The position numbers and the translations under genes were made by a program. The notes under the pieces were generated by a model. The model was not told where the DNA came from, did no database searches, and saw nothing but the letters and a program-made list of their open reading frames with translations. Shown piece after piece: positions 1-9,867 of a stretch of DNA of 59,828 bases (within the stretch, counting starts at the first letter, position 1; every line of letters begins with the position of its first letter). The stretch is from Gammaproteobacteria bacterium. GTDB taxonomy: Bacteria > Pseudomonadota > Gammaproteobacteria > SpSt-1174. Where the stretch lies: assembly GCA_037388465.1 (NCBI GenBank), contig JARRKE010000007.1:1-59828 (forward strand), written 5' to 3'.

Positions 1-83
1 GCGAAGAAGGCGATCGAAATGAATTCGCGCTGCTTTTCCTTGCGGAGTTCTTCGCGCCAGGGAAGGAGGTTGATATGCGCCAT
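1..83 (-). CDS. pilN: PilN, type IV pilus inner-membrane assembly protein (partial, N-terminus only)
   Basis: Only the first 27 or so residues are in the window; the gene runs off the left edge. The translation opens MAHINLLPWREELRKEKQ, the characteristic PilN start: a short cytoplasmic segment whose INLLPWRE motif docks into PilM, followed by the beginning of the membrane helix. The ATG lies one base beyond the pilM stop, so the two genes are translationally linked, as expected for a pilMNOPQ operon. PilN pairs with PilO in the inner membrane to connect the motor platform with the PilQ secretin. The identification is secure because of the motif and the neighbour, although the body of the protein is not visible. 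Confidence 0.9.
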   Translation of the reverse strand, partial: MAHINLLPWREELRKEKQREFISIAFF

Positions 84-84
84 G

Positions 85-1149
85 TCAGGTAAAGCTCCTC
101 AGTGCCAGGCCGCATGCGATCAGCAGGGACGGCGCATCGTTGCTCAGGCGCTGCGGAGTCACGCGTGAGGCATGCGTCATCCGGCCAAACGGATTGGCGA
201 TAGTGGTCTGAGTCCCGATGCGTTCTTCGATCAGTTCGTCGATGCCGGGGATCGCGGCACAGCCGCCTGCCAGGACGATCTGGTCGACGGCGGAATACTG
301 GCTGGCAGCAAAATAGAACTGCAGAAAACGGTGTACCTGCTGGGCCATCGTCTCCTTGAAAGGTTCCAGAACCTCGGGGCCGTAGTTGTCGGGAAGTCCG
401 CCTTCCTTTTTGGCCAGGCCGGCCTCCTCGTAGGACAGACCGTAGCGGCGCATGATTTCCTCGGTGAGCTGCTTGCCCCCGAAGGGTTGTTCGCGGGTGT
501 AGCTGAGCTTGCCGTCCTCGATGACGTTGATGCTTGTCATGGTTGCGCCGACGTCCACGATGGCGAAGATCTTCTTTTCCTCGCCCGTGACTTCACCGTC
601 GATGAGCGGGAAGGTGTTTTCGATGGTGTAGGCCTCGATGTCCACCACCTTCGGGGTCAGGCCGGCGTATTGGGCGGCGGAGACCCGCATTTCGACGTTT
701 TCGCTGCGCGAGGCGGCAAGCAGCACATCGACCGTCTCCGGGTTGTTGGGGGTCGGGCCGATGACCTCGAAGTCGAGGTTCACCTCTTCGAGGGAATAGG
801 GGATATACTGATCAGCCTCCAGCCGGATCTGGCCTTCCATGTCCATATCATTGAGACCGGCCGGCATGGTAATAACCTTGGTGATGACGGCCGAGGAGGG
901 CACTGCGAGGGCGCATTCCTTGGTCCGGGTGCCCGCCTTTTTGACGGCCTTGCGCAGGGTTTCGCCGACAGCTTCGACTTCGGCGATGTTCTTTTCCACC
1001 ACGGCGTTCGAGGGCAATGGCTCGACACTGTAGGCCTCGACCCGATAACGGCCACCAGCCTGCTGGCCCAGTTCGACCAGCTTTACGGACGTAGAGCTGA
1101 TGTCGATCCCGAGCAGGGGCTGCTTTTTCTTTTGCAGAAACGGAAGCAC
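85..1149 (-). CDS. pilM: PilM, actin-like ATPase of the type IV pilus alignment complex
   Basis: The 354-residue product is the usual PilM length. It has the FtsA/actin-like ATPase fold: a first phosphate loop near residues 13-25 (GIDISSTSVKLVEL), a second around 199 (VDVGATMTSINV) and the adenosine loop around 292 (LAGGCAAIPGIDELI). PilM is a cytoplasmic protein that binds the N-terminal tail of PilN and links the PilB/PilT motors to the periplasmic PilNOP complex. It is the first gene of a minus-strand operon, followed after one base by pilN, and is divergent from ponA. This is the standard gammaproteobacterial arrangement. Together with the Pil-Chp genes at 17.3-27.3 kb it implies twitching motility. 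Confidence 0.95.
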   Translation of the reverse strand: MLPFLQKKKQPLLGIDISSTSVKLVELGQQAGGRYRVEAYSVEPLPSNAVVEKNIAEVEAVGETLRKAVKKAGTRTKECALAVPSSAVITKVITMPAGLNDMDMEGQIRLEADQYIPYSLEEVNLDFEVIGPTPNNPETVDVLLAASRSENVEMRVSAAQYAGLTPKVVDIEAYTIENTFPLIDGEVTGEEKKIFAIVDVGATMTSINVIEDGKLSYTREQPFGGKQLTEEIMRRYGLSYEEAGLAKKEGGLPDNYGPEVLEPFKETMAQQVHRFLQFYFAASQYSAVDQIVLAGGCAAIPGIDELIEERIGTQTTIANPFGRMTHASRVTPQRLSNDAPSLLIACGLALRSFT

Positions 1150-1324
1150 GAATTTCCCCTTGTTATGGCTGGTGGTTAGCGAATATTAGGTATAATTTCC
1201 GTGAAATAGTAGCCCCAACCCCATAGAAAATCTAGCAGAATCTGAAACGGCTGTCTTCCCTTTCGGAACTCTCGACTCACGGTGCTGTCATCCGCCAACT
1301 GGGATGGCGGCTTCTGGCTCATAG
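1150..1324. promoter_or_regulatory. Divergent pilM / ponA promoter region
   Basis: This 175-bp AT-richer gap separates the two divergent starts. On the minus strand a plausible sigma-70 promoter for pilM is TTGGGG, 17 bp, TTATAC, with the -10 near 1190-1195. On the plus strand a TATAAT hexamer at 1191-1196 could serve ponA, but no good -35 lies 16-18 bp upstream. The hexamer matches are modest, so promoter positions are only suggestions; the regulatory role follows from gene layout. Confidence 0.4.
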
Positions 1325-3967
1325 ATGAACCGCATGAAACGATCCACACGAATTATTCTCTGGCTGTTCGGCATCTTCGCCGGCATGGGCGTCATCGGCG
1401 CTGCGGGACTGCTCGCAGCCTACATTATTCTGGCGCCCGGACTCCCTTCCGTGCAGGCGTTGAAGGATGTCCAGTTGCAGGTGCCGTTACGAATTTATAC
1501 CGCGGACGGCAAGCTCATGGCGGAGTACGGGGAAAAGCGCCGTAGCCCGCTTCCCCTGGACAAGATTCCGCCGCGTCTGCAGCATGCCTTTATCGCCGCG
1601 GAGGACGCCCGCTTTTACGTGCATTCCGGGGTGGATTTCCAGGGCATGGCGCGCGCCGTCATTCATCTGGTGCTGACCGGCACCAAATCCCAGGGGGCCA
1701 GCACCATCACCATGCAGGTGGCCCGCAACTTCTTCCTCAGCAGTCGCAAGACCTATACGCGCAAGATGCGTGAGGTATTCCTGGCCTGGAAGATCGAAAA
1801 GGAGCTCACCAAGGGGCAGATCCTCGAGCTTTATCTGAACAAGATCTACCTGGGCAATCGTGCCTATGGCGTGGGTGCGGCCGCCCACGTGTATTACGGC
1901 GTGAATGTCCAGGACCTGAATTTGGCCCAGATGGCCATGATCGCCGGCCTTCCCAAGGCCCCTTCACGCTACAACCCGGTTATCAACCCGGAACGGGCCA
2001 AGGAACGCCGCAATTACGTGCTGGGCCGGATGCTCGCCCTGGGCTATATCACCCAGCCCCAGTATGACCAGGCGGTAGCGGCGGCGGTCACGGCTCAGCT
2101 GCACGATCCCATCGTCGAGGCGCCGGCGCCGTATGTCGGCGAGATGGTGCGGGCCGACATGGTGCAGCGATATGGCGACCGGGCCTATACGGACGGCTTC
2201 AAGGTCTACACCACGCTCAAGTCCGATCTGCAGGCCGATGCGGTCAAGGCATTGCGCGATGACCTCATGGATTACGACATGCGGCACGGCTATCGGGGAC
2301 CTATCGAGCATATCGACCTCGGTGACCCGGTGGACCAGGTTCGGCTGGACGAGCTGCTGCGCAAGTACTCCGTAGTGGGTGGCCTGATGGCGGGGGTGGT
2401 TACCAAGGTGGATGCCGATCATGCCGAGGTCTATCTGGGTGAAAACCGGACCGTTACGCTGACCATGGACGGGGTGGCGTGGGCGCGCCCCTACATCGAC
2501 GTGAACCATCAGGGTCCCGAGCCCAAGAAGGTCACCGACGTGCTCAAGGCGGGGGACGTGATCAGGGTCATGCGCATCAAGCGCGATCCAGCGCAACAGA
2601 AAAACACGGATCAGCAGGACAAATCCGCCGACGGTAAGGAAGCGGATGCGTACGAATGGGTGCTGCGCGAGGTCCCCGATGTGTCCGGCGCCCTGGTCTC
2701 CCTGCGCCCGGTGGATGGCGCCGTGCAGGCCTTGGTCGGCGGCTTCGATTTCTATCACAGCAAGTTCAACCGGGCCCTGCAGGCCGAGCGCCAGCCGGGT
2801 TCGAATTTCAAGCCATTTATATATTCGGCAGCTCTGGCCAAGGGATATACCCCCGCGAGCATCATCAATGATGCGCCGGTGGTGTTCCAGGACAAGAGCC
2901 TGGAGGAGACCTGGCGCCCGGAAAACTACAGCGGCCACTTCTTCGGCCCGACCCGTCTGCGTGTCGGGCTGGTCCATTCGCGCAATCTGGTCTCGATCCG
3001 ACTGTTGCGTGCCATTGGCGTGGATTACGCACATGACTATGTGAGCCGCTTCGGGTTCGACATGTCCCACCTTCCCAAGGACCTTTCCCTGGCCCTGGGC
3101 AGCGGGACGGTTACGCCCTACCGTCTGGCCAGTGCATACGCGATATTTGCCAATGGCGGCTATCGGGTGATGCCCTATTACATCGACAAGATCATGAACG
3201 GCGACGGCGACGTCGTATTCCAGGCGAATCCCCCGGAAGCCTGCGACCCGCCCTGTGCCGCGCAAAACGCCGCGCGTCAGGCCGACTGGGAGAAGACGCA
3301 TGCCGGTGCGGCGCAGACCGCCGATCAGGGCGGTGATGCGCCGTCCGGTCAGGCGAAACCGGTTGCCGAGGGCCAGGGGCAGAACCCGCTGCCTCAGACC
3401 GAGATTTCCAACAGTGGCATGGTCGAACGTGCCGTGGGTCCTCAACCGGTCAAACCGGCTGCGCGTGTCTTACAGGCCACGGTCTGCTATCAGATCGTCA
3501 GCATGATGCAGGATGTCATCAAGCAGGGAACGGGGCGCCGGGCACTGGTGCTGCATCGTACTGACCTGTCCGGCAAGACCGGGACCACCAATGACCAGAA
3601 GGATGCCTGGTTCAGCGGTTATAACAAGGATCTTGTCACGACCGTCTGGGTCGGCTTCGACAAGCTGGCCCCGCTGGGCAACCGGGAAACCGGTGCGCAC
3701 GCCGCCCTGCCGATGTGGATCGAATACATGGGTGCCGCGCTCAAGGGCAAGCCCGAGAATGCGATGAAGCAGCCGGACGGCATGGTGACCGTGAAGATCG
3801 ATCCGGAAACCGGTTTGCTGGCCAACTCCGACGACAAGCACGCCATTTTCGAGACCTTCCGCGCGAATCTCGCGCCCACCAAGTACGCGTACCGCGGAGC
3901 GGAAAAGGGCGAGGAGGGGCAGACCGACCAGGTCAAGCGCTCGGATATTCCCGAGCAGCTTTTTTGA
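1325..3967 (+). CDS. mrcA: Penicillin-binding protein 1A, bifunctional peptidoglycan synthase
   Basis: The 880-residue class A PBP polymerises glycan strands and cross-links peptides on the periplasmic side of the inner membrane. One membrane anchor spans about residues 10-33. The GT51 glycosyltransferase domain follows, with the catalytic Glu93 in EDARFYVHSGVDF and the GASTITMQ motif. An OB-like insertion precedes the transpeptidase domain, whose active-site motifs are all present: SxxK at Ser493 (SNFK), SxN at 552-554 (SRN) and KTG at 751-753. Two Gln/Ala/Pro-rich low-complexity stretches, near residues 425 and 645-715, look like disordered inserts. The gene is also called ponA. An alternative in-frame start lies three codons downstream. 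Confidence 0.95.
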   Translation: MNRMKRSTRIILWLFGIFAGMGVIGAAGLLAAYIILAPGLPSVQALKDVQLQVPLRIYTADGKLMAEYGEKRRSPLPLDKIPPRLQHAFIAAEDARFYVHSGVDFQGMARAVIHLVLTGTKSQGASTITMQVARNFFLSSRKTYTRKMREVFLAWKIEKELTKGQILELYLNKIYLGNRAYGVGAAAHVYYGVNVQDLNLAQMAMIAGLPKAPSRYNPVINPERAKERRNYVLGRMLALGYITQPQYDQAVAAAVTAQLHDPIVEAPAPYVGEMVRADMVQRYGDRAYTDGFKVYTTLKSDLQADAVKALRDDLMDYDMRHGYRGPIEHIDLGDPVDQVRLDELLRKYSVVGGLMAGVVTKVDADHAEVYLGENRTVTLTMDGVAWARPYIDVNHQGPEPKKVTDVLKAGDVIRVMRIKRDPAQQKNTDQQDKSADGKEADAYEWVLREVPDVSGALVSLRPVDGAVQALVGGFDFYHSKFNRALQAERQPGSNFKPFIYSAALAKGYTPASIINDAPVVFQDKSLEETWRPENYSGHFFGPTRLRVGLVHSRNLVSIRLLRAIGVDYAHDYVSRFGFDMSHLPKDLSLALGSGTVTPYRLASAYAIFANGGYRVMPYYIDKIMNGDGDVVFQANPPEACDPPCAAQNAARQADWEKTHAGAAQTADQGGDAPSGQAKPVAEGQGQNPLPQTEISNSGMVERAVGPQPVKPAARVLQATVCYQIVSMMQDVIKQGTGRRALVLHRTDLSGKTGTTNDQKDAWFSGYNKDLVTTVWVGFDKLAPLGNRETGAHAALPMWIEYMGAALKGKPENAMKQPDGMVTVKIDPETGLLANSDDKHAIFETFRANLAPTKYAYRGAEKGEEGQTDQVKRSDIPEQLF

Positions 3968-4060
3968 ACTCGGCCATGCCGGCCGGCACCGTACGGCCGG
4001 CGTGGCGGCAATAGCCGTGACCTGTCCGTTCGGGTCGCGGTCTTGTGGCAATATTCGATC

Positions 4061-4666
4061 ATGAAACGCATCGACGCCCGCCAGCGCGCGCTATTGGTCG
4101 AGGAAGCGGCGCGCATCCTCGTGGAAGAGGAAAGCGGCGATTTCGCCAGCGCCAAGCGCAAGGCGGCGTCGCGTCTGGGATTTCCTGCCGGCCGAAACCT
4201 GCCCAGCAACAGCGAAATCGAGGCCGCCATGATGCAGCGGCAGCGGCTGTTTCAAGGCCAGGCGCATGAGGCCCTGCAGACCCGGCTGCGCCAGGCCGCA
4301 CTGCGCGCCATGCGGTTGTTCGACAGCTTCAATCCCCGGCTGGTCGGTTCCGTGCTCAAGGGCACGGCGACACCGCATTCCGATGTGAACCTGCATTTGT
4401 TCAGCGACAGTCATGAGGCGGTGTTGATTTCGCTGATGGAGCGGGGAATTCCCTATCAAACCGGCGAGCGCCGGTTTCGTCTGGGTGAGAGTCAAAGAAG
4501 CTATCCCAGCGTGAGCATTACGGCGGACGGCGTCCGCATCGAGGCGGTGATTTTCCCCTATGACGGTTTGCGGCAGGCGCCATTGTCGCCGGTGGACGGG
4601 CGGCCGATGCGCCGCGCCGCCCGGCGTGAGGTGGAGGCTCTGATCGGAGATGTGCTGACCGAATGA
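4061..4666 (+). CDS. Nucleotidyltransferase-like protein of unknown role
   Basis: The 201-residue protein has a predicted helical N-terminal half and a C-terminal part resembling a minimal pol-beta-type nucleotidyltransferase: GSVLKGTATPHSDVNLHLF at about residues 101-119, in the same shape as the family signature G-S ... S-D-h-D. The second acidic position of that signature is Asn rather than Asp, so catalysis is doubtful. The ATG at 4061 is chosen because the upstream in-frame ATG at 4043 adds an unconvincing six residues. It stands alone between ponA and the convergent hemE, whose stop is four bases away. I do not know its substrate; an inactive binding role or an unusual metal site are both possible. 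Confidence 0.6.
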   Translation: MKRIDARQRALLVEEAARILVEEESGDFASAKRKAASRLGFPAGRNLPSNSEIEAAMMQRQRLFQGQAHEALQTRLRQAALRAMRLFDSFNPRLVGSVLKGTATPHSDVNLHLFSDSHEAVLISLMERGIPYQTGERRFRLGESQRSYPSVSITADGVRIEAVIFPYDGLRQAPLSPVDGRPMRRAARREVEALIGDVLTE

Positions 4667-4670
4667 ACGG

Positions 4671-5735
4671 TCAGCCGTGGAAGGGGCGGCTCAGTTCGTG
4701 TACCGCGTCCACCAGGGCCGCAACGTGCTCCGGGTCGATCTGCGGATGTATGCCGTGTCCCAGATTGAAGACATGCCCGCTGCCGTGCCCGAAATCATTC
4801 AACACCTTGCCTACCTGCTCGCGGATTCGCGCGGGCGAGGCATACAGCACAGCGGGATCCAGATTGCCCTGCAGGGCAACTTGGTCGCCCACGCGCGAAC
4901 GGGCATCGCCGATATTGGTCGTCCAGTCCAGGCCCAACGCATCGCAGCCGGTCTGCGCCATGTGCTCCAGCCATTGCCCGCCGCCCTTGGTGAACAGGAC
5001 GATCGGGACGCGCCGGCTGTCATGTGAGCGGGGCAGGCCTTCGACAATACGCTGCATGTAGGCCAGGGAGAATTCCCGGTAGGCCTCCGGGGTGAGGTTG
5101 CCGCCCCAGGTATCGAACACCATGACGGCCTGGGCGCCGGCCTGAATCTGGGCCGTCAGGTATGAGACGACGCTGGCGGCGATGGTTTCCAGCAGCCGAT
5201 GCAGCGTGTCGGGGTCGTCGTACAGCAGGCCTTTGATACGCGCGAATTCGCGACTGGAACCGCCTTCGACCATATAGGTGGCCAGCGTCCATGGGCTGCC
5301 GGAAAAGCCGATCAGCGGTACCCGGCCATCCAATTCCTGCCGGATCAGGCGCACGGCATCGATTACGTAACCCAGTTCCTGTTCCGGGTCGGGTACGCAC
5401 AGCGCCTCGATCTCCTTGCGCGTACGCACGGGATGCTCGAACCGCGGGCCTTCGCCCTCGGCAAAGTACAGGCCGAGGCCCATGGCGTCTGGGATGGTGA
5501 GGATGTCCGAGAACAGGATGGCGGCATCCAGCGGGAAGCGCTCCAGCGGCTGCAGCGTGACCTCGCAGGCCAGCTCCGGTGTCTTGCACAGATTCAGGAA
5601 GCTTCCGGCCCGGGCGCGGGTGGCCCGATATTCGGGCAGGTAGCGTCCGGCCTGTCGCATGATCCACACGGGGGTACGGTCGACCGGTTCGCGCAGCAGG
5701 GCGCGCAGAAACCGATCGTTCCGGAGTTCACTCAT
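4671..5735 (-). CDS. hemE: Uroporphyrinogen decarboxylase
   Basis: The 354-residue enzyme decarboxylates the four acetate side chains of uroporphyrinogen III to give coproporphyrinogen III, in the cytoplasm, on the way to haem. The N-terminal signature [16 protein letters not shown] (residues 21-36) carries the substrate-binding arginines, and [17 protein letters not shown] near residue 145 is the second family signature. Length is typical and no key segment is missing. It lies 15 bp downstream of gltD on the same strand, the gltD-hemE order known from pseudomonads, and is convergent with the nucleotidyltransferase-like gene. Confidence 0.96.
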   Translation of the reverse strand: MSELRNDRFLRALLREPVDRTPVWIMRQAGRYLPEYRATRARAGSFLNLCKTPELACEVTLQPLERFPLDAAILFSDILTIPDAMGLGLYFAEGEGPRFEHPVRTRKEIEALCVPDPEQELGYVIDAVRLIRQELDGRVPLIGFSGSPWTLATYMVEGGSSREFARIKGLLYDDPDTLHRLLETIAASVVSYLTAQIQAGAQAVMVFDTWGGNLTPEAYREFSLAYMQRIVEGLPRSHDSRRVPIVLFTKGGGQWLEHMAQTGCDALGLDWTTNIGDARSRVGDQVALQGNLDPAVLYASPARIREQVGKVLNDFGHGSGHVFNLGHGIHPQIDPEHVAALVDAVHELSRPFHG

Positions 5736-5750
5736 GGCGCGGGGTGGGGA

Positions 5751-7178
<1,428 letters not shown>

Positions 7179-7186
7179 TTACAGAC

Positions 7187-7217
7187 AAAACACCCACATG
7201 GCTGAACGATGCGGGTG
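7187..7217 (-). terminator. Weak rho-independent terminator between yqeY and gltD
   Basis: Read on the minus strand, CACCCGCA and TGTGGGTG (7191-7217) form an 8-bp stem with one G-U pair, followed at once by TTTTGT. It would end transcripts coming from rpsU-yqeY and leave gltD-hemE to its own promoter. The short U tract makes it a weak candidate. Confidence 0.4.
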
Positions 7218-7311
7218 CGACCTACGCAAACGACTATTATTTTCTTCAGGATGCGCCCGCCTTCGGCGGTGTTGCAACCCCGCCACCTGTGCGGGCTTGC
7301 CGGCGCGAACG

Positions 7312-7773
7312 CTAGCTCGACAGGCGCTGTTTGATCCTGCCGCCGAGGGCGCCCATGTCCGCCCGCCCCTGAATCTTGGGCTTGAGGTAGCCCATGACCT
7401 TGCCCATGTCCTTGACGGACGCGGCACCGGTCGCCTCCAGGGCCTCGGCAATCAGGGTATCGAGCTCGGCGTCGGTGAGCGGTTCCGGCATGTAGCCCAG
7501 AATCACGTCCAGTTCGGACCGCTCCTTGGCCGCCAGGTCCTCACGGCCGGCCTGCTCGAACTGCGCGATGGATTCCCTGCGCTGCTTGGTCATCTTGTCC
7601 AGGACCTGCAGCACCTGGGTGTCGTCCAGGGTCTCGCGCGTATCGACTTCGACCTGTTTAATGGCTGAGAGGATGAGGCGGATGGTGTTGAGGCGCTCCT
7701 GCTCGCGGGCGCGCATCGCAGCCTTCATATCCTCGGTGATGCGCCCCTTCAGGTCAGAGGCTGCGTCAGCCAT
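7312..7773 (-). CDS. yqeY: GatB/YqeY domain protein
   Basis: The 153-residue protein is a free-standing YqeY: an all-helical protein homologous to the tRNA-binding tail of the GatB subunit of Asp/Glu-tRNA amidotransferase. The family pattern is clear, with an N-terminal MKAAMRAREQERLNTIR segment and a C-terminal MGKVMGYLKPKIQGRADM segment. Its function is not established; a tRNA-related role is inferred from homology. It starts two bases after the rpsU stop, so the two are co-transcribed. In many gammaproteobacteria rpsU is followed by yqeY and/or dnaG-rpoD; here neither dnaG nor rpoD follows. Confidence 0.93.
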   Translation of the reverse strand: MADAASDLKGRITEDMKAAMRAREQERLNTIRLILSAIKQVEVDTRETLDDTQVLQVLDKMTKQRRESIAQFEQAGREDLAAKERSELDVILGYMPEPLTDAELDTLIAEALEATGAASVKDMGKVMGYLKPKIQGRADMGALGGRIKQRLSS

Positions 7774-7775
7774 GG

Positions 7776-7991
7776 TCAGTACAGTCGGGTACGACGGGCC
7801 TGTTCGCGGCTGACGCGCTTCATGGTGCGCTTCACGGCGGCTGCGGCCTTGCGCTTACGGGCCTCGGTGGGCTTTTCGTAGAATTCGCGACGACGCACTT
7901 CGGTCAGAATACCGGCCTTCTCGCAGCTGCGCTTGAAGCGACGCAGGGCGATCTCGAAGGGCTCGTTTTCCTTCACTTTAACGCTGGGCAT
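7776..7991 (-). CDS. rpsU: 30S ribosomal protein S21
   Basis: The 71-residue basic protein begins [21 protein letters not shown] and ends in an Arg/Lys-rich tail, a textbook S21. It binds the 3' domain of 16S rRNA near the anti-Shine-Dalgarno region and supports initiation. It heads the rpsU-yqeY unit and is divergent from tsaD. A strong promoter lies about 65 bp upstream, and between them sits a hairpin with a run of seven T, described separately. A GGAG ribosome-binding site is present about 15 bases before the ATG. Confidence 0.97.
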   Translation of the reverse strand: MPSVKVKENEPFEIALRRFKRSCEKAGILTEVRRREFYEKPTEARKRKAAAAVKRTMKRVSREQARRTRLY

Positions 7992-8010
7992 AAGTGATCA
8001 CTTGCTCCGT

Positions 8011-8035
8011 AAAAAAACGACCGCCCAGAGGGCGG
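8011..8035 (-). terminator. Terminator-like hairpin in the rpsU leader (possible attenuator)
   Basis: On the minus strand CCGCCC-TCT-GGGCGG forms a 6-bp all-GC stem with a 3-base loop, followed by TCG and seven T. It lies inside the short leader between the rpsU promoter and its ribosome-binding site, so transcripts started at that promoter must pass it. Structure and T tract fit an intrinsic terminator; its use as an attenuator is inference. Confidence 0.6.
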
Positions 8036-8054
8036 GTGCAAAAAGGACTGCAAA

Positions 8055-8082
8055 TTATATAGACGCGCACCGAAAATGCAAA
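8055..8082 (-). promoter_or_regulatory. Sigma-70 promoter of rpsU-yqeY
   Basis: On the minus strand TTGCAT (8082-8077) and a perfect TATAAT (8060-8055) are separated by 16 bp. Transcription would begin near 8048, giving a leader of about 57 nt that contains the terminator-like hairpin. This is one of the best promoter matches in the window. The rest of the 8083-8201 gap holds no convincing tsaD promoter. Confidence 0.65.
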
Positions 8083-8201
8083 AAATACTGCGCCCTGAAT
8101 GGAAACCGGCAGGCCTGCGGCCCGGAAGGGCGTGCGGACAAAGACGGGGCGGGTCCGGCGCGGTAAAGTGTGATGACTGATCTATTTCCAGGATATATGG
8201 C

Positions 8202-9206
8202 ATGCGGGTGTTGGGAATCGAGACCTCCTGTGACGAAACGGGGGTGGCGGTGTATGACAGCGAGCAGGGGCTGTTGGCCCAGGCCCTGTTCAGTCAGATC
8301 GCGTTGCACGCCGAGTACGGCGGCGTCGTGCCGGAGCTGGCCTCGCGCGATCACGTACGCAAGCTGATTCCGTTGATCCGCCAGGTGCTGGCGGACGGCC
8401 GCCTGGATCTGGCGAGTCTGGACGGGGTGGCCTATACCGCGGGGCCGGGACTGATGGGTGCCTTGCTGGTGGGAGCGGCCGTGGGACGGTCCCTGGCCTG
8501 GGGGCTCGGGGTACCTGCACTCGGCGTGCATCATATGGAGGGTCATTTGCTGGCGCCGATGCTGGAGGCCGAGGCGCCGCCGTTCCCGTTTCTCGCCCTG
8601 CTGGTGTCGGGCGGGCATACCCAGCTGGTGTCGGTGGAGTCGGTCGGTCGTTACCGGATTCTGGGCGAGAGCCAGGACGATGCCGCCGGCGAGGCCTTCG
8701 ACAAGACGGCCAAGCTGCTCGGGCTGCCTTACCCGGGCGGTCCGGCGCTGGCCCGCCTGGCGGAACAGGGGGACCCCGCACGGTTCCGTTTCCCCCGTCC
8801 GATGACGGACCGCCCCGGTCTGGATTTCAGCTTTTCCGGCTTGAAGACCTTCACGCTGCAGACGGCGCAGGCCCATCCGGAGGCCAAGGCGGACGTGGCA
8901 CGGGCGTTCGAAGAGGCGGTGGTCGATACACTCGTCATCAAGGTGCGCCGGGCGCTGCGCGAGACCGGCCTGCGCACGCTGGTGGTGGCGGGCGGAGTAG
9001 GCGCCAATCGGCGCCTGCGCGAGGCGCTGGCCGGTTTGATGGCGGACGAGGGGGGGCGCGTGTTTTACCCCCGGCCCGAGTTCTGCACCGACAACGGCGC
9101 CATGATCGCCTATGTGGGCTGTGTGCGTCTGATGCAGGGCGAGACCAGCGAGGCGCTGACAGCCCGGCCGCGCTGGCCGATGAGCGAGTTGAATCCGCCC
9201 GCCTGA
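8202..9206 (+). CDS. tsaD: tRNA N6-threonylcarbamoyladenosine transferase subunit TsaD
   Basis: TsaD transfers the threonylcarbamoyl group made by TsaC onto A37 of tRNAs reading ANN codons, working with TsaB and TsaE in the cytoplasm. The 334-residue sequence opens [19 protein letters not shown]. The metal-binding HMEGH (His111, His115) and the nucleotide-binding segment around DFSFSGLKT are intact, and the late motif [12 protein letters not shown] is present. It stands alone on the plus strand, divergent from rpsU, the common gammaproteobacterial layout, and ends four bases from the convergent PyrK-like gene. Confidence 0.97.
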   Translation: MRVLGIETSCDETGVAVYDSEQGLLAQALFSQIALHAEYGGVVPELASRDHVRKLIPLIRQVLADGRLDLASLDGVAYTAGPGLMGALLVGAAVGRSLAWGLGVPALGVHHMEGHLLAPMLEAEAPPFPFLALLVSGGHTQLVSVESVGRYRILGESQDDAAGEAFDKTAKLLGLPYPGGPALARLAEQGDPARFRFPRPMTDRPGLDFSFSGLKTFTLQTAQAHPEAKADVARAFEEAVVDTLVIKVRRALRETGLRTLVVAGGVGANRRLREALAGLMADEGGRVFYPRPEFCTDNGAMIAYVGCVRLMQGETSEALTARPRWPMSELNPPA

Positions 9207-9210
9207 AGAA

Positions 9211-9867
9211 TCAGATCGACCAGGCCTGACAGTCGAGACCGAAGTCGGACGCCAGTGCCGCAATCGGTTCGATTGGCACGGCAAGCGCCAGGATGTGCAC
9301 AGCCCGGCGCCGGCTTTCGGGCAGGCTGTCCAGCCACAGCCGGGCGAGGTCGATGGCGGCACCGCCAAAGCAGCCGGGGCGTTCCACCCTGCTGCAGATC
9401 CTCGAGGGAATCCCCCAGTCTTCCAGAAGCGGCGATGCCGCAATCGTGCCATGCGGCAGACCGGGAATCAGAATCCGGCTGGGTTGTGGGGAGAACGGCA
9501 GGGCATCGGCTGTCTGAATCAGGAACAGGCCCTGGCGGCAACGCGTGTGTTCGCGCTGGGCGAGAAAAATGGCCGGGGCCAGGCCGAGATCCCGGGTTAT
9601 GACCAGCGGTATGCCGTCCTGCAATGTCAGTGGGGTATTGGCCAGTTCGGCAGGCCGGCTCGTTTCCGGCCGCCAGCTGTGGTTTGTTTGCGTGCCCAGC
9701 AGGTCGATGCGATCTTGTGCGGCATCGCTGCGCATGATGGGCCAAGGCTTTCCATCTAATTGCAGCACATGGCCGGGGCGGGCCTTCGCGGCGAGATCGG
9801 TCTCGATTTCCAGAACTCGGAAAGCCGCGCCTAAATCGGCGGCGGCACGCAGTCGTGCCCGGCTCAT
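9211..9867 (-). CDS. PyrK-like / ferredoxin-reductase-like protein with degenerate cofactor sites
   Basis: The 218-residue protein resembles the electron-transfer subunit of dihydroorotate dehydrogenase (PyrK) in layout: an N-terminal beta-rich half, then ITRDLGLAPAIFLAQ near residue 108 where PyrK has its glycine-rich nucleotide loop, and ERPGCFGGAAIDLARLW near 175 where PyrK has its Cys-rich [2Fe-2S] loop. Only one cysteine remains in that last region and the glycine-rich loop has lost glycines, so FAD or Fe-S binding looks impaired. It overlaps the end of pyrC' by 4 bases and is the last gene of the pyr run. A structural or regulatory role in the pyrimidine complex is possible but unproven. 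Confidence 0.55.
   Translation of the reverse strand: MSRARLRAAADLGAAFRVLEIETDLAAKARPGHVLQLDGKPWPIMRSDAAQDRIDLLGTQTNHSWRPETSRPAELANTPLTLQDGIPLVITRDLGLAPAIFLAQREHTRCRQGLFLIQTADALPFSPQPSRILIPGLPHGTIAASPLLEDWGIPSRICSRVERPGCFGGAAIDLARLWLDSLPESRRRAVHILALAVPIEPIAALASDFGLDCQAWSI

Noticed and set aside
172-1179. 335-codon plus-strand frame opposite pilM
   Set aside because: Antisense shadow of the firmly identified pilM; Asp/Gly/His-rich with no motifs.
3969-4010. Terminator after ponA
   Set aside because: GCCGGCC/GGCCGGC can form a hairpin, but there is no T run; not reported as a terminator.
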